DNA of 48,075 nucleotides from Pelagibacteraceae bacterium AG-325-C03 (GCA_003283025.1 QBYC01000003.1:1-48075); one strand, 5' to 3'; positions 25,608 through 34,355 are shown, counted from the first letter of the stretch. Program-made: numbers and translations. The notes: generated by a model from the sequence alone, not told the origin.

Positions 25608-26873
25608 CTATTTATAAAATAATGTTATTATCTCTGGAAACAAAACAGCCATAAATAATACAAAGATCATTATTCCACAAAATGGCCAAATGGTCCAAAA
25701 GACTCTTGAAATTGTGGTATTGGCTATTGCACAAGAAATATATGTTAAAATTCCAACTGGCGGCGTGACCGATCCAATTACAATAGCCATAACTAATAAA
25801 ACTCCAAAGTAAACTAAGTCAATTCCCAATCCATTAACAACAGGCAACATTACGGGTGATAAAATAATTAATACTGGAATTCCCTCCACAAATAATCCTA
25901 AGATCAATACAAATATTAAAATTAAAGATAAAATAATAATAGGATTATCGCTAAAGGATGTTAAGAAAGATAAAGCTATCTCTCCAAAACCTTCCCATGC
26001 AAGTGCCCAAGCAAACGCACTCGCAGCAGCAATAACAAAAAGTGCAATTGAAGTTGTTATAGATGCTTTAACAAGTATTCCGCCTAAATCAGAAAATTTG
26101 ATTGTTTTATTAATAAAAACACCAACAATAATTGCATAAAATACTGCAACAACGCCTGCCTCAGTAGCGGTAAAAATTCCACCAAAAATTCCACCAAGAA
26201 TTATAACTGGCATCATTAAGGCTATTAAAGAGTCTAGAAATGATTTTATTAAATTTTTTAGAGAACTTCGTTTTTCCGAAGGATACCCTCTCTTTTTTGC
26301 GTAAAAATAAGTTACTACCATTAAAGATAAACCAATTAAAATTCCAGGTATGATTCCACCTAAAAACAATTTTGCAATAGATACATTTGCAATTGATCCA
26401 TAAATTACAAATAAAATACTAGGAGGGATAATAGGTCCAATTGCACTTGAACTTGCGCTTACAGCAACAGCAAAATCAGGATCTATGCCACTTTTTTTCA
26501 TTGCCGGTATTAACATTGAGCCGAGAGCTGACGCATCGGCGGTAGCTGAACCAGAAATTCCAGAAAAAAACATACTTGATACAATAGAGACATGAGCCAA
26601 TCCACCTTTAATATGTCCAACTAAAGCCTTTGAAAAAGAAACAATTTTGTCAGTGATCCCGCTCTCGTTCATTATTTCACCTGCGGCTATAAAAAAGGGA
26701 ATTGCTAATAAAGTAAAAGAGTCCACACCTGAATACATACGAGTTACAATCGCACTAAGAGGTAAATCTCCATAAAAACATAGAGCTATCATTGAAGACA
26801 ATCCAATAGAAAATGCCACTGGCAAATTTAGAAATAGAAAAATAAAAAAGAAAGCAAATAAAATAGTAAGCAT
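25608..26873 (-). CDS. dctM: TRAP transporter large permease subunit (DctM-like)
   Basis: Sodium-coupled transport subunit with about 12 hydrophobic helices. Conserved stretches include FTLLAIPFFIAAGEIMNESG, VSSMFFSGISGSATADASAL, IGPIIPPSILFVIYG and IGSVTPPVGILTY. I chose the ATG at 26873, which overlaps the DctQ stop (TAATG) and gives 421 residues starting MLTILFAFFF; the frame stays open 14 codons further into dctQ. Together with DctQ and DctP it forms a tripartite importer, most often for organic acids. The following uronate-dehydrogenase-like gene suggests a sugar-acid substrate. Confidence 0.95.
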   Translation of the reverse strand: MLTILFAFFFIFLFLNLPVAFSIGLSSMIALCFYGDLPLSAIVTRMYSGVDSFTLLAIPFFIAAGEIMNESGITDKIVSFSKALVGHIKGGLAHVSIVSSMFFSGISGSATADASALGSMLIPAMKKSGIDPDFAVAVSASSSAIGPIIPPSILFVIYGSIANVSIAKLFLGGIIPGILIGLSLMVVTYFYAKKRGYPSEKRSSLKNLIKSFLDSLIALMMPVIILGGIFGGIFTATEAGVVAVFYAIIVGVFINKTIKFSDLGGILVKASITTSIALFVIAAASAFAWALAWEGFGEIALSFLTSFSDNPIIILSLILIFVLILGLFVEGIPVLIILSPVMLPVVNGLGIDLVYFGVLLVMAIVIGSVTPPVGILTYISCAIANTTISRVFWTIWPFCGIMIFVLFMAVLFPEIITLFYK

Positions 26874-27385
26874 TATTTTTTCAACTCGTTTAAAATCTTT
26901 TTGATAGAAACCCAAATCATAGCAACCATCGAGAAAGGTATTGATAAATATACAAATGTAAGTCTTATCTCTAGAGCAGGCGATCTTTGAGTATAATTAT
27001 CTATAACCAAAGGAATAGATCCAATAAAAATAAGTAAACAAAAAATAATTATAAGAAAATTAGTAAAAATATAAACAGATTTTTTCTTTTTTTCATTTAA
27101 TTGAGTAGTTATTATATCTACTCCGATATGCAAGCCTTTGTGTAATGTTATGGCTGCTCCCAAAAAAATTACCCAAATAAAAAAGAATATTGTAATTTCA
27201 CCAGCCCAAGGTAATGCAGAATTTAAAATATACCTGAAAATTACTTGAGTAAAAGTAATAAAAATCATTAGCAAAAATAGAGAAGATATAATGGGTTTGA
27301 ATATTAAATTTACTAAATCTCTATCATTATTTCTTCCATTCTCTGTTTGAGAACTCTTTATAAATTTTTTTATTTCATAAAGCAT
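26873..27385 (-). CDS. dctQ: TRAP transporter small permease subunit (DctQ-like)
   Basis: A 170-residue membrane protein with four hydrophobic helices, the TFTQVIFRYILNSALPWAGE motif typical of DctQ, and FLGAAITLHKGLHIGVD after it. It probably scaffolds DctM in the inner membrane. It is the first gene of the ten-gene leftward operon and is divergent from the M24 gene across 51 bases. Its TAA overlaps the DctM ATG. Confidence 0.93.
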   Translation of the reverse strand: MLYEIKKFIKSSQTENGRNNDRDLVNLIFKPIISSLFLLMIFITFTQVIFRYILNSALPWAGEITIFFFIWVIFLGAAITLHKGLHIGVDIITTQLNEKKKKSVYIFTNFLIIIFCLLIFIGSIPLVIDNYTQRSPALEIRLTFVYLSIPFSMVAMIWVSIKKILNELKK

Positions 27386-27436
27386 AGTAATAATTTTTAT
27401 TGAGTTTATCCTAATAAAACCCTAGAATACAGCTCA

Positions 27437-28594
27437 ATGAATATTATAGATGAAAAAGAATTAAAAAAGAGACTAGAAAAGCTAAGAAAAATTATAAAAC
27501 AAAGAAATTTAAACGGTATAATTATATATTCCGATGAATATAGATCTGGATATTGCACTTACTTTACAGGTTATAAACCAATAAATGTAATTGAAGAGTC
27601 CCCACAAACACTTTTTTTAATGGAAAATGAAGATCCTTTCTTAGTTATTGGCAGATTAAATTACTATTCTGCAAAAGAGACTGTTTGGATAAAAAATATA
27701 TTACAACATCACAAATTTGAAAACGAAATTTGTAATTCTTTAAAAAAATATAATAAAAAAGGGCTTAAACTTGGAATTGCTGGAGAACATTTGATGCCAT
27801 TTTATTTAAGAGATATTTTAACTAAAGCGATGCCGGATGTTGAATTTCCAATTGTAACAGACATACTAGATGATATGAGAAAAATAAAAAGCTCTAAAGA
27901 AATAGAACTAATGGAAAAAGCTGCTGAAATTAATGATCAGGTTTTAACTGAACTTAAAAAAATAATCAAAGTTGGTATGACAGAACAACAAGTTGTTGCG
28001 CATGCTGATTTTTTAGGAAGACAATTAGGTGCTGATCTAGGTTCGGCAACTGTAGTTATGTCTGGAAAAAATACTAAATTTCCAGCATGGAGAGCTTCAG
28101 AAAAAAAATTAGAAAAAGGCGAATTGTTAATGGTTGATTTTAATCCAACTATTGGACACTATTGTAATGATGGAGGTTTAACTTTTTTGATGCCAGGAGC
28201 GTCACAATATAAAAAAAATGCTTTAATTAATTCTCATAAAATTCTTAAAGAAACAATAAATTCTATTAAATCTCAAACCAAAGCTACTTCTGTGCATGAC
28301 AAATTTTACGAAATGTTAAAACCTTTAGAACTAGAACCAAAATTTTCTCCTTACGTAACCGGCACAAGAGGTACCGGTCATGGTGTTGGCTTAGATGTAG
28401 TTGAGAGTCCTGATTTAAATAAATATAGCGATTTTGTTTTTTATCCAAGAATGACTTTAGCTGTTAAATTAGATTTGCATGAGTTAGAGGGAGAGGGACT
28501 AAGAGTTGAGCAAGTTGTAGAAATTACCGAGACCGGCGCAAGACCACTTAACAAACTCGCATCAAAAGTAAGTAATGATTGGGCAATTTTATAA
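27437..28594 (+). CDS. M24 (Xaa-Pro peptidase/creatinase) family protein
   Basis: A 385-residue protein with the N-terminal creatinase-type domain (about 1-150) and a C-terminal pita-bread domain. Metal-type residues D234 and D245 are 11 apart (MVDFNPTIGHYCND), H315 lies in GTGHGVG and E358 in LRVEQV. The other metal-binding Glu, normally six residues into GMVxxxE, is K344 here, so the site is unusual. Family members include aminopeptidase P, prolidase, creatinase, ectoine hydrolase and DddP; none can be assigned. It lies between the two halves of the TRAP transporter and reads toward dctP. Confidence 0.85.
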   Translation: MNIIDEKELKKRLEKLRKIIKQRNLNGIIIYSDEYRSGYCTYFTGYKPINVIEESPQTLFLMENEDPFLVIGRLNYYSAKETVWIKNILQHHKFENEICNSLKKYNKKGLKLGIAGEHLMPFYLRDILTKAMPDVEFPIVTDILDDMRKIKSSKEIELMEKAAEINDQVLTELKKIIKVGMTEQQVVAHADFLGRQLGADLGSATVVMSGKNTKFPAWRASEKKLEKGELLMVDFNPTIGHYCNDGGLTFLMPGASQYKKNALINSHKILKETINSIKSQTKATSVHDKFYEMLKPLELEPKFSPYVTGTRGTGHGVGLDVVESPDLNKYSDFVFYPRMTLAVKLDLHELEGEGLRVEQVVEITETGARPLNKLASKVSNDWAIL

Positions 28595-28645
28595 CACTCA
28601 TTAGTTGTATTTTAAAAAAAGATTTCACCTAGGATTTTGTTCAGA

Positions 28646-28651
28646 TATACT
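28646..28651 (+). promoter_or_regulatory. Candidate -10 box before dctP
   Basis: TATACT in the 82-base gap between the M24 gene and dctP, 25 bases before the dctP start. No convincing -35 box is seen 15-18 bases upstream. A separate promoter would fit the high expression normally needed for a binding protein. Confidence 0.3.
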
Positions 28652-28664
28652 AGATTTATAAAAC

Positions 28665-28673
28665 GAGGAGGAG
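28665..28673 (+). promoter_or_regulatory. Strong Shine-Dalgarno sequence of dctP
   Basis: GAGGAGGAG ends three bases before the dctP ATG at 28677. It offers much longer complementarity to the 16S 3' end than other starts in this window, most of which show little or none. It fixes the start codon and implies strong translation of the binding protein. Confidence 0.75.
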
Positions 28674-28676
28674 ACT

Positions 28677-29648
28677 ATGAAAAAAATAATAACGTTCGTT
28701 GTTTCGTTTATTCTAACCTTAACTCTTTTTAACTTTTCTTATGCTGAAACTACAATAAGAATTGCTTCAGTTTCAGGCCCAAGTCACCACCATAACGTCG
28801 CTTTAAATTGGTTTGCTGATAAAGTAAATAAACAAAAAATTGGCGTTACCTTTAAAGTAATGGCTGGAGGTCAACTAGGAAAAAGTGAAAGAGCTTACAT
28901 AGAGGGAATGCAACAAGGATCAATACAAATGGCTCAAGTATCAACTGGTCCAATGGCAGGTTTTGTTGGAGAGTTTGATATTTTTAGTTTGCCATACATG
29001 TTTAGAGACACTAACCACTTTAAAAAAGTTTTAGGTGGTCCAATCGGTGATAAATTTTTAGCAATGCTTGACGCTAAAGATATGCATGGTTTAGCTTGGT
29101 TTGATAATGGATATAGAAATATGTTCAATGGGAAAAAACCAATCAATGAGCCCTCTGATATGGCAGGTTTAAAAATAAGAGTAATGAAAAGTCCACTGAT
29201 GGTTAACACTGTTAATGCAATGGGCGGAAGCGCTACTCCTATGGCTTACGGAGAACTTTATTCAGCTCTAAAACAAGGTGTTCTAGATGGTGGAGAAAAT
29301 GCTGCAGGAAATGTTTTAAACGACAAATTTTTTGAAGTTTCAAAATATTACAGCATCACTCAACACTTCAGACCACCAGGAGTTGTTGTAATGTCAAAAA
29401 AAACTTGGAACTCACTAAGCGGAGATCAACAAAAAGCTATTACAAAAGCTGCTGCTCAACTTCAAAAGTATGAGATAGATCTAACAACAAAAGTTGTTAA
29501 AAAAGCTATGAAAGATCTAAAAGGAAAAGGAATGGTTATAAATACAGCAAACGTTCCTGCCTTCGCTGCTGCTGTAAAACCGGTTTACAAAAGTTATAGT
29601 GATAAATACGGTTCTGGCATGATAGACGCTATTTTAAACACTAAATAA
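28677..29648 (+). CDS. dctP: TRAP transporter substrate-binding protein (DctP family)
   Basis: Periplasmic binding protein of 323 residues. A Sec signal peptide covers about 1-23 and ends before ETTIRIAS. The DctP-type core includes VMAGGQLGKSERAYIEGMQQGSIQMAQVS (about 61-89; shown for position only), LKIRVMKSPLMV with the Arg that normally clamps a substrate carboxylate, and GVLDGGENAAGNV. It probably serves the divergently encoded DctQM. A strong ribosome-binding site precedes it and a hairpin terminator follows. An acid ligand is likely from the conserved Arg; uronate-type ligands are suggested by neighbours. Confidence 0.94.
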   Translation: MKKIITFVVSFILTLTLFNFSYAETTIRIASVSGPSHHHNVALNWFADKVNKQKIGVTFKVMAGGQLGKSERAYIEGMQQGSIQMAQVSTGPMAGFVGEFDIFSLPYMFRDTNHFKKVLGGPIGDKFLAMLDAKDMHGLAWFDNGYRNMFNGKKPINEPSDMAGLKIRVMKSPLMVNTVNAMGGSATPMAYGELYSALKQGVLDGGENAAGNVLNDKFFEVSKYYSITQHFRPPGVVVMSKKTWNSLSGDQQKAITKAAAQLQKYEIDLTTKVVKKAMKDLKGKGMVINTANVPAFAAAVKPVYKSYSDKYGSGMIDAILNTK

Positions 29649-29663
29649 AATAATTAAAAAATT

Positions 29664-29687
29664 ATACCCCCTTTAGAAAGGGGGTAT
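29664..29687. terminator. Bidirectional hairpin terminator between dctP and the enoyl-CoA hydratase-like gene
   Basis: ATACCCCC (29664-29671) pairs with GGGGGTAT (29680-29687), and TTT/AAA can extend the stem inward. On the minus strand the hairpin is followed by AATTTTTTAATT, a good Rho-independent tail for the five-gene leftward operon. On the plus strand the tail (TCTTTAT) is weaker. It sits between two convergent genes 42 bases apart. Confidence 0.8.
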
Positions 29688-29690
29688 TCT

Positions 29691-30461
29691 TTATCTGAAT
29701 TTTTTAAAGTTTGGTTTTCTTTTTTCTAAAAAAGCTTTAGCACCTTCACTTTGCTCTCCAGTCTTAAAATAATTTGGCGCAACTTCATCAATCATGCTTT
29801 TTTGAGTAATTTTTAAAATTTCTTCAAACTGTTTTCTAAAACTGGCTTTAAGAATTTTGAGACAGGTAGGAGCTGCTTTTAATATCTCATCTCCATACTT
29901 TTTTACTTCTTCATCTAATTTATCCTTTTTTACAACTGAATTAACCATACCCCATTTCATCATTTCTTTTGCAGAGTATCTTTTGCAAGTCATCCACATT
30001 TCTCTTGCACGTTTATGTCCCAAAATATTTGCTGAGTGAGCAACTATGGCACCACCAGCAGGGGATCCGACTCTTGGACCATTTTGTCCAAAAATAGAAT
30101 TTTCACTAGCAATTGTTAAATCACAAAAGTAAGCCATATGATTTCCTCCTCCAATAGCGTAACCATCGACTTTAGCAATTATTGGTTTACTACATTTTGT
30201 TAAATGAATATGAAATTCGTACTCATGATCTTGGAATTCCTTAGTACTTTCCCAGTTCATATCTCCACCAGAGCAAAAAGCTCTATCGCCTGAACCTGAT
30301 AATACTATCACACCAACTTCTTTATCTTTTTCAGCTGTATCTAAAGCAGTCTTCAATTCTTGAAGTGTAACGGGAGTAAAAGCATTGAGAACTTTAGGTC
30401 TATTGATTATTACATGAGCGTAGTCATCTTTAACTTCATAAAGAATATCTTTAAATTGCAT
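29691..30461 (-). CDS. Enoyl-CoA hydratase/isomerase family protein, MenB/BadI-like
   Basis: Crotonase-fold protein of 256 residues. It resembles 2-ketocyclohexanecarboxyl-CoA hydrolase (BadI) and MenB more than ordinary hydratases: MQFKDILYE start, GDRAFCSGGD oxyanion region (64-67), YAIGGGNHMAYFCDLTIAS, FGQNGPRVGS, REMWMTCKRYSAKE and an EGAKAFLEKRKPNFKKF tail. The catalytic-region Asp of BadI/MenB (GSxDxG) appears to be Ala here (GSPAGG), while a C-terminal Tyr is kept, so the reaction may differ. It overlaps the acyl-CoA synthetase gene by 11 bases. BadI opens an alicyclic ring; a similar step here is only a hypothesis. Confidence 0.85.
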   Translation of the reverse strand: MQFKDILYEVKDDYAHVIINRPKVLNAFTPVTLQELKTALDTAEKDKEVGVIVLSGSGDRAFCSGGDMNWESTKEFQDHEYEFHIHLTKCSKPIIAKVDGYAIGGGNHMAYFCDLTIASENSIFGQNGPRVGSPAGGAIVAHSANILGHKRAREMWMTCKRYSAKEMMKWGMVNSVVKKDKLDEEVKKYGDEILKAAPTCLKILKASFRKQFEEILKITQKSMIDEVAPNYFKTGEQSEGAKAFLEKRKPNFKKFR

Positions 30462-32367
30462 GCTGTTTTATCTCCTCAACGGACTCTGGATTAAGTAAAG
30501 TAGAAACATCTCCAGGATCCTCATTTGTTAAACAAGATTTTATAACTCTCCTCATTATTTTCATATTTCGAGTTTTAGGTAAATCTTTTACAAATATTAT
30601 TTTATCAGGCTTAAATGACTTCCCTAAATCTTTAATGATTAAATCAGCAAAAAAATCAGCTTTTAGTTCGTCTTTCTCAGCTAAAGGAACAATGGATACT
30701 ATAATTTTAGATCCTCTACTTTCATCAGGAACACCAACCGCAGCTACTTCTCTAACTTTTCCACTTTTAACAACAACACTCTCTAATTCAGAAGGACCTA
30801 TTCTTTTTCCTGAGACTTTTATTGTGTCATCAGACCGACCATGAAGATACCAGTGGCCATCTTTATCTCTACTAGCTAAATCTCCATGTACCCAAAAGTT
30901 TTTTATTACTGTCCAATAATTATTTATATAACGATCATCATCACCCCATAAACTTTTAGTTAAACCAATGGATGACTTTCTCATTATTAATTCACCCATT
31001 TGATTTACCTCTACCTCTTTTCCATCATTAGTAATAATTCCTGGACTCATTCCTGGAATAGGCGCATTAAATGAACCAACTTTAAAAGGTCTATGTAAAC
31101 AACAATGAAGTATAGAACCAGATACTTCAGTTCCTCCCGCTGAGTTCATTATAGGAACTTTTGATTTACCGATAAACTCAAATAACCATTTCCAAGGTTT
31201 CTCAGTCCAAGGTTCACCACCAGTACAGATAATCCTAAGCGAACTTAAATCTATATCTTTAAATAAATTTTTGTCTCTAATCATTTGAGTTCTAATTAAT
31301 GCTGGAGATAATTCAGTCCAAGATACTTTATATTTTTCTACTAGTTTCCAAAATCTAATTTCGTCAGGAAAATCTGGAACACCTTCTGCAATTAACATTT
31401 TTGCACCGTGGGACGAGGCGATAGTTGCAGATTTAGAACCAACCATCCATCCCATATCCGCCATACATAAATGAACATCAGTTTGTTTAAAATCTGCTAA
31501 AACTCCCTCATCGAAAGACATCTTGGCCACTAAACCAATATGTGTATACACACACCCTTTAGGTTTACCAGTTGTTCCAGATGTAAAATGAATTATCGCT
31601 GGGTCTTCAGCTTCCATTTCTTCAGTCTTTAACTTTTCTGAAACATTTTTAAAATTTTCCCAATTAAAAATTTTCTTACCTTTTTCATCACCTAATAAAA
31701 AAACTTTTTTTAAAGAATTTACTTGATCCAAATCATTTTTGATAAGATCAAACATCTTTATTTCTTTTCCTTTTCTAAAAGTTTTTTCTACAGTGAAAAT
31801 ACCTTTTGCATTTGCAATATTTAATCTCTCAACTACAGCATTAGAACCGTAACCAGAAAATAACGGAAGAACGATACAACCGATTTTTAAAATTGCAAAA
31901 TAAGCAATGTAGGTTTCTATAAACTGAGGCATATAGAGTGCAATCACATCACCTTTTTGATAACCATTTATCTTTAGAGCATTACCTACCTTAGAGATTT
32001 GCTTATTAAATTCCTCATAAGTAATTGAACTTTTAGTTCCATCCTCTCTTTCTGCAAATATAAAAGTTTCGCTAAAGAATTTTTTTTCTTTGTGTCGATC
32101 AATACAATTAAGAACAATATTTGTTTTTCCACCCACACACCATTTTGTCCATGGCTCTCCTTTGCTGTCATCCATGATTTTCTCATAGGGTTGATAAAAT
32201 TTTAGATCAGAAAATTTAATAACATTTTCCCAAAGCCAACCAGGATCAGCATAACTTTTTTTCTCAAGCTCATCATAGTCGCTTAACTTACAAAATTTCA
32301 AAAATTTTGTTAATTTTGAGTTCTTTACTATTTCTTCTGGAGGAGACCAGACGATTTCATTACTCAT
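30451..32367 (-). CDS. AMP-forming acyl-CoA synthetase (acetoacetyl/acetyl-CoA synthetase type)
   Basis: ANL-superfamily enzyme that activates a carboxylic acid with ATP and CoA. The AMP-binding loop FTSGTTGKPKG is at 261-271. GWMVGSKSATIASSHGAK, HGRSDDTIKVSGKRIGPSELE and the C-terminal catalytic Lys in LPKTRNMKIMRR are present; Met replaces the usual Gly just before that Lys. At 638 residues, with an N-terminal region of about 100 residues, it resembles acetoacetyl-CoA and propionyl-CoA synthetases. Co-transcription with a Liv-type transporter and a BadI-like gene suggests it activates the imported acid. The substrate is unknown. Confidence 0.9.
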   Translation of the reverse strand: MSNEIVWSPPEEIVKNSKLTKFLKFCKLSDYDELEKKSYADPGWLWENVIKFSDLKFYQPYEKIMDDSKGEPWTKWCVGGKTNIVLNCIDRHKEKKFFSETFIFAEREDGTKSSITYEEFNKQISKVGNALKINGYQKGDVIALYMPQFIETYIAYFAILKIGCIVLPLFSGYGSNAVVERLNIANAKGIFTVEKTFRKGKEIKMFDLIKNDLDQVNSLKKVFLLGDEKGKKIFNWENFKNVSEKLKTEEMEAEDPAIIHFTSGTTGKPKGCVYTHIGLVAKMSFDEGVLADFKQTDVHLCMADMGWMVGSKSATIASSHGAKMLIAEGVPDFPDEIRFWKLVEKYKVSWTELSPALIRTQMIRDKNLFKDIDLSSLRIICTGGEPWTEKPWKWLFEFIGKSKVPIMNSAGGTEVSGSILHCCLHRPFKVGSFNAPIPGMSPGIITNDGKEVEVNQMGELIMRKSSIGLTKSLWGDDDRYINNYWTVIKNFWVHGDLASRDKDGHWYLHGRSDDTIKVSGKRIGPSELESVVVKSGKVREVAAVGVPDESRGSKIIVSIVPLAEKDELKADFFADLIIKDLGKSFKPDKIIFVKDLPKTRNMKIMRRVIKSCLTNEDPGDVSTLLNPESVEEIKQHAI

Positions 32368-32373
32368 GTATAT

Positions 32374-33318
32374 TTAAGTATACATTCCCTCTTTAATTTT
32401 AATAATATTATACATTAAATCATTCAAAGGTGTTTTCACTCCGTGCCTTTTACCTATTCTAGAAACAGCACCACTAATGAAATCAATTTCAGAGGCTCTT
32501 TTTTTTAAAACATCAAAGGCCATTGAAGATTTATTTGTTTGTCTAGAGTCCACAATTCGATTGAACATATCTAAACATTCATTTTCTGTAACATCAACTC
32601 CATCCGCCTTAGCAACATTTCTTGTCTCAAGAATGATATCCTTACCCAATTTTCTAGACATTACTTGATTTTTATTAGAGATATATAAATCTGTATGGTG
32701 TAAATCAAAAATAGCAGATAGCGGCCCTATTGCTGTAAGAGCAAATAATTTCATCCATTTTCTCTTTTTAATATTCTCCTCTGTAAATGTTTCCAAACCA
32801 TAAGCAGTAAAAGTTTCTGCTAAATCTTTTACTCTCTCACTTGCGCCTCCTTCGTATTCACCAATCCATGAAGGTAAACTTGCATGATTTTGTATTATCC
32901 CAGGACCTTGCACACTTGCAGCTTGAGTTGTAGACCCGCCTAAAACTTTTTCTTTCCCCGCAATTTCCTGCATTATTTCTTCGTGCCCTATACCGTTTTG
33001 AAACGACATTAACATTGTCTTATCTCCAATAATATTTTTTGCGTTTGTTAGTGCTGTTTTTAATGCAGTAGCTTTACACATCACAATAATTGCATCTACT
33101 TCATTCAGTTTTTGAGGTTCAGTCGTAGCTTTAATTTTTATAATTCGGTCACCACCATGACCCATCATTTTTAAACCTTTTGAATTAATTTCTTTAACAT
33201 GTTCTTTCCAAACATCTATCAGAACAACATCAAGACCTTTTTCTGCTAATAAACCTCCGAACAAACAACCCATTGCTCCAGCGCCTAATACAGCTACTTT
33301 TGTATCTTTTTTAATCAT
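32374..33318 (-). CDS. Ketopantoate reductase (PanE/ApbA) family protein, altered active site
   Basis: NAD(P)-dependent 2-hydroxyacid/2-oxoacid reductase family. The N-terminal Rossmann motif is LGAGAMGCLFGG (from about 11), and the C-terminal helical domain contains the conserved Lys (K190 in KWMKLF) and Glu (SEIDFISGAVSR). Aligned with E. coli PanE (WRKLAVNCVINPL), the two substrate-binding Asn are Leu and Gly here (WMKLFALTAIGPL), so a substrate other than ketopantoate is likely. It is coupled to livH by a TAATG overlap and lies 6 bases before the synthetase gene. Confidence 0.87.
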   Translation of the reverse strand: MIKKDTKVAVLGAGAMGCLFGGLLAEKGLDVVLIDVWKEHVKEINSKGLKMMGHGGDRIIKIKATTEPQKLNEVDAIIVMCKATALKTALTNAKNIIGDKTMLMSFQNGIGHEEIMQEIAGKEKVLGGSTTQAASVQGPGIIQNHASLPSWIGEYEGGASERVKDLAETFTAYGLETFTEENIKKRKWMKLFALTAIGPLSAIFDLHHTDLYISNKNQVMSRKLGKDIILETRNVAKADGVDVTENECLDMFNRIVDSRQTNKSSMAFDVLKKRASEIDFISGAVSRIGKRHGVKTPLNDLMYNIIKIKEGMYT

Positions 33319-34355
33319 TAGGCTTTCATTTTTACTTGTACACCAAAAAAACCAGTTGGTTTGATCATAAGAACTATAATCATTAATAAGAATGCATATA
33401 AATCTTTGTGACTTCCAGAAACATAAAAAGAAGACGCAGTTTCAAAAATTCCAACAGTGAAGCCTCCAACAATTGCACCAGGTAAATTACCAAAGCCGCC
33501 AACTACAGCAGCAGCAAAAGCTTTCATTAAAATTATGTAACCCATAAAAACAACAACTTGGTATGTTGGTCCTACTAAAGTTCCTCCTATACCAGCTATT
33601 GCACAAGCGATACCAAAAATTATTGAGATATATAAAGGAACATTAATTCCAACTAAATTTGATACATCTTTTGAAAATGCTACAGCCCGTATACCTAAAC
33701 CCATTTTTGTTTTATTTAAAAAGAACCAAAGACCTCCAGCAACAAATAAACCCACAAAAATCATCCACACATAAGTGATAGGTAAAAATAATCCTCCAAT
33801 TTCCATTGGAAGACCAAGCTCAGCTGGAAAAGGTTTAGCAACTGGGTTCCAAATTAGATAGGCAACATTAATTAAAACAACTGAAAGACCAAAACCACAA
33901 ATAATTATTCCCATTCCTGCAACTGTGTAACCGCCACCTTTTTTTGTAAGTGGTCTTAAAAAAATTCTTTCAATAAAAACACCGAATAATCCCATAGATA
34001 CAAATGCTGTGAAAAGACAAACTACATAAATAATCCAACCATAGGCTTCAGGAAATAGGTTAAAAATCCAATCTTGATTACCTAAAACATTGAACATAGT
34101 TAAGCCTGCGAAAGCTCCAATCATAAAAAATTCACCGTGAGAAAAATTAACAACATCTAAGCCTGTATAAATTAATGAAATACCTAGAGCTACTAATCCA
34201 TAAATAATACCTACAGATAAACCAATGGTAATTACTGTTTTAAAAGACTCAAAACTCATGTCAGGACTATTTAGGCAATAGGCAACATAAATTAATATAA
34301 AAATAGTAAATATAATATTCTCCCCTCTTTTTCCTAATCTAAATTTTTCAAACAT
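33318..34355 (-). CDS. livH: Branched-chain amino acid-type ABC transporter permease (LivH family)
   Basis: Inner-membrane permease of 345 residues with about 9 hydrophobic helices. The LivH signatures VALGISLIYTGLDVVNFSHG and AFAAAVVGGFGNLPGAIVGG (EAA-like loop contacting the ATPase) are present. It is about 50 residues longer than E. coli LivH. It overlaps livF by 8 bases and its TAA overlaps the panE-like ATG. Its partners livK, livM and livG are on the opposite strand. Liv-type systems also carry urea, amides, aromatic and other organic acids, so the substrate need not be an amino acid. Confidence 0.93.
   Translation of the reverse strand: MFEKFRLGKRGENIIFTIFILIYVAYCLNSPDMSFESFKTVITIGLSVGIIYGLVALGISLIYTGLDVVNFSHGEFFMIGAFAGLTMFNVLGNQDWIFNLFPEAYGWIIYVVCLFTAFVSMGLFGVFIERIFLRPLTKKGGGYTVAGMGIIICGFGLSVVLINVAYLIWNPVAKPFPAELGLPMEIGGLFLPITYVWMIFVGLFVAGGLWFFLNKTKMGLGIRAVAFSKDVSNLVGINVPLYISIIFGIACAIAGIGGTLVGPTYQVVVFMGYIILMKAFAAAVVGGFGNLPGAIVGGFTVGIFETASSFYVSGSHKDLYAFLLMIIVLMIKPTGFFGVQVKMKA

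Noticed and set aside
27437-28594. DMSP lyase DddP assignment for the M24 protein
   Set aside because: It shares only the fold; one metal-site residue is altered and the protein is shorter than DddP, so no specific name is justified.
32374-33318. Calling the ketopantoate-reductase-family gene panE for pantothenate synthesis
   Set aside because: Two substrate-binding Asn are replaced and its neighbours are catabolic, so the specific name is not supported.
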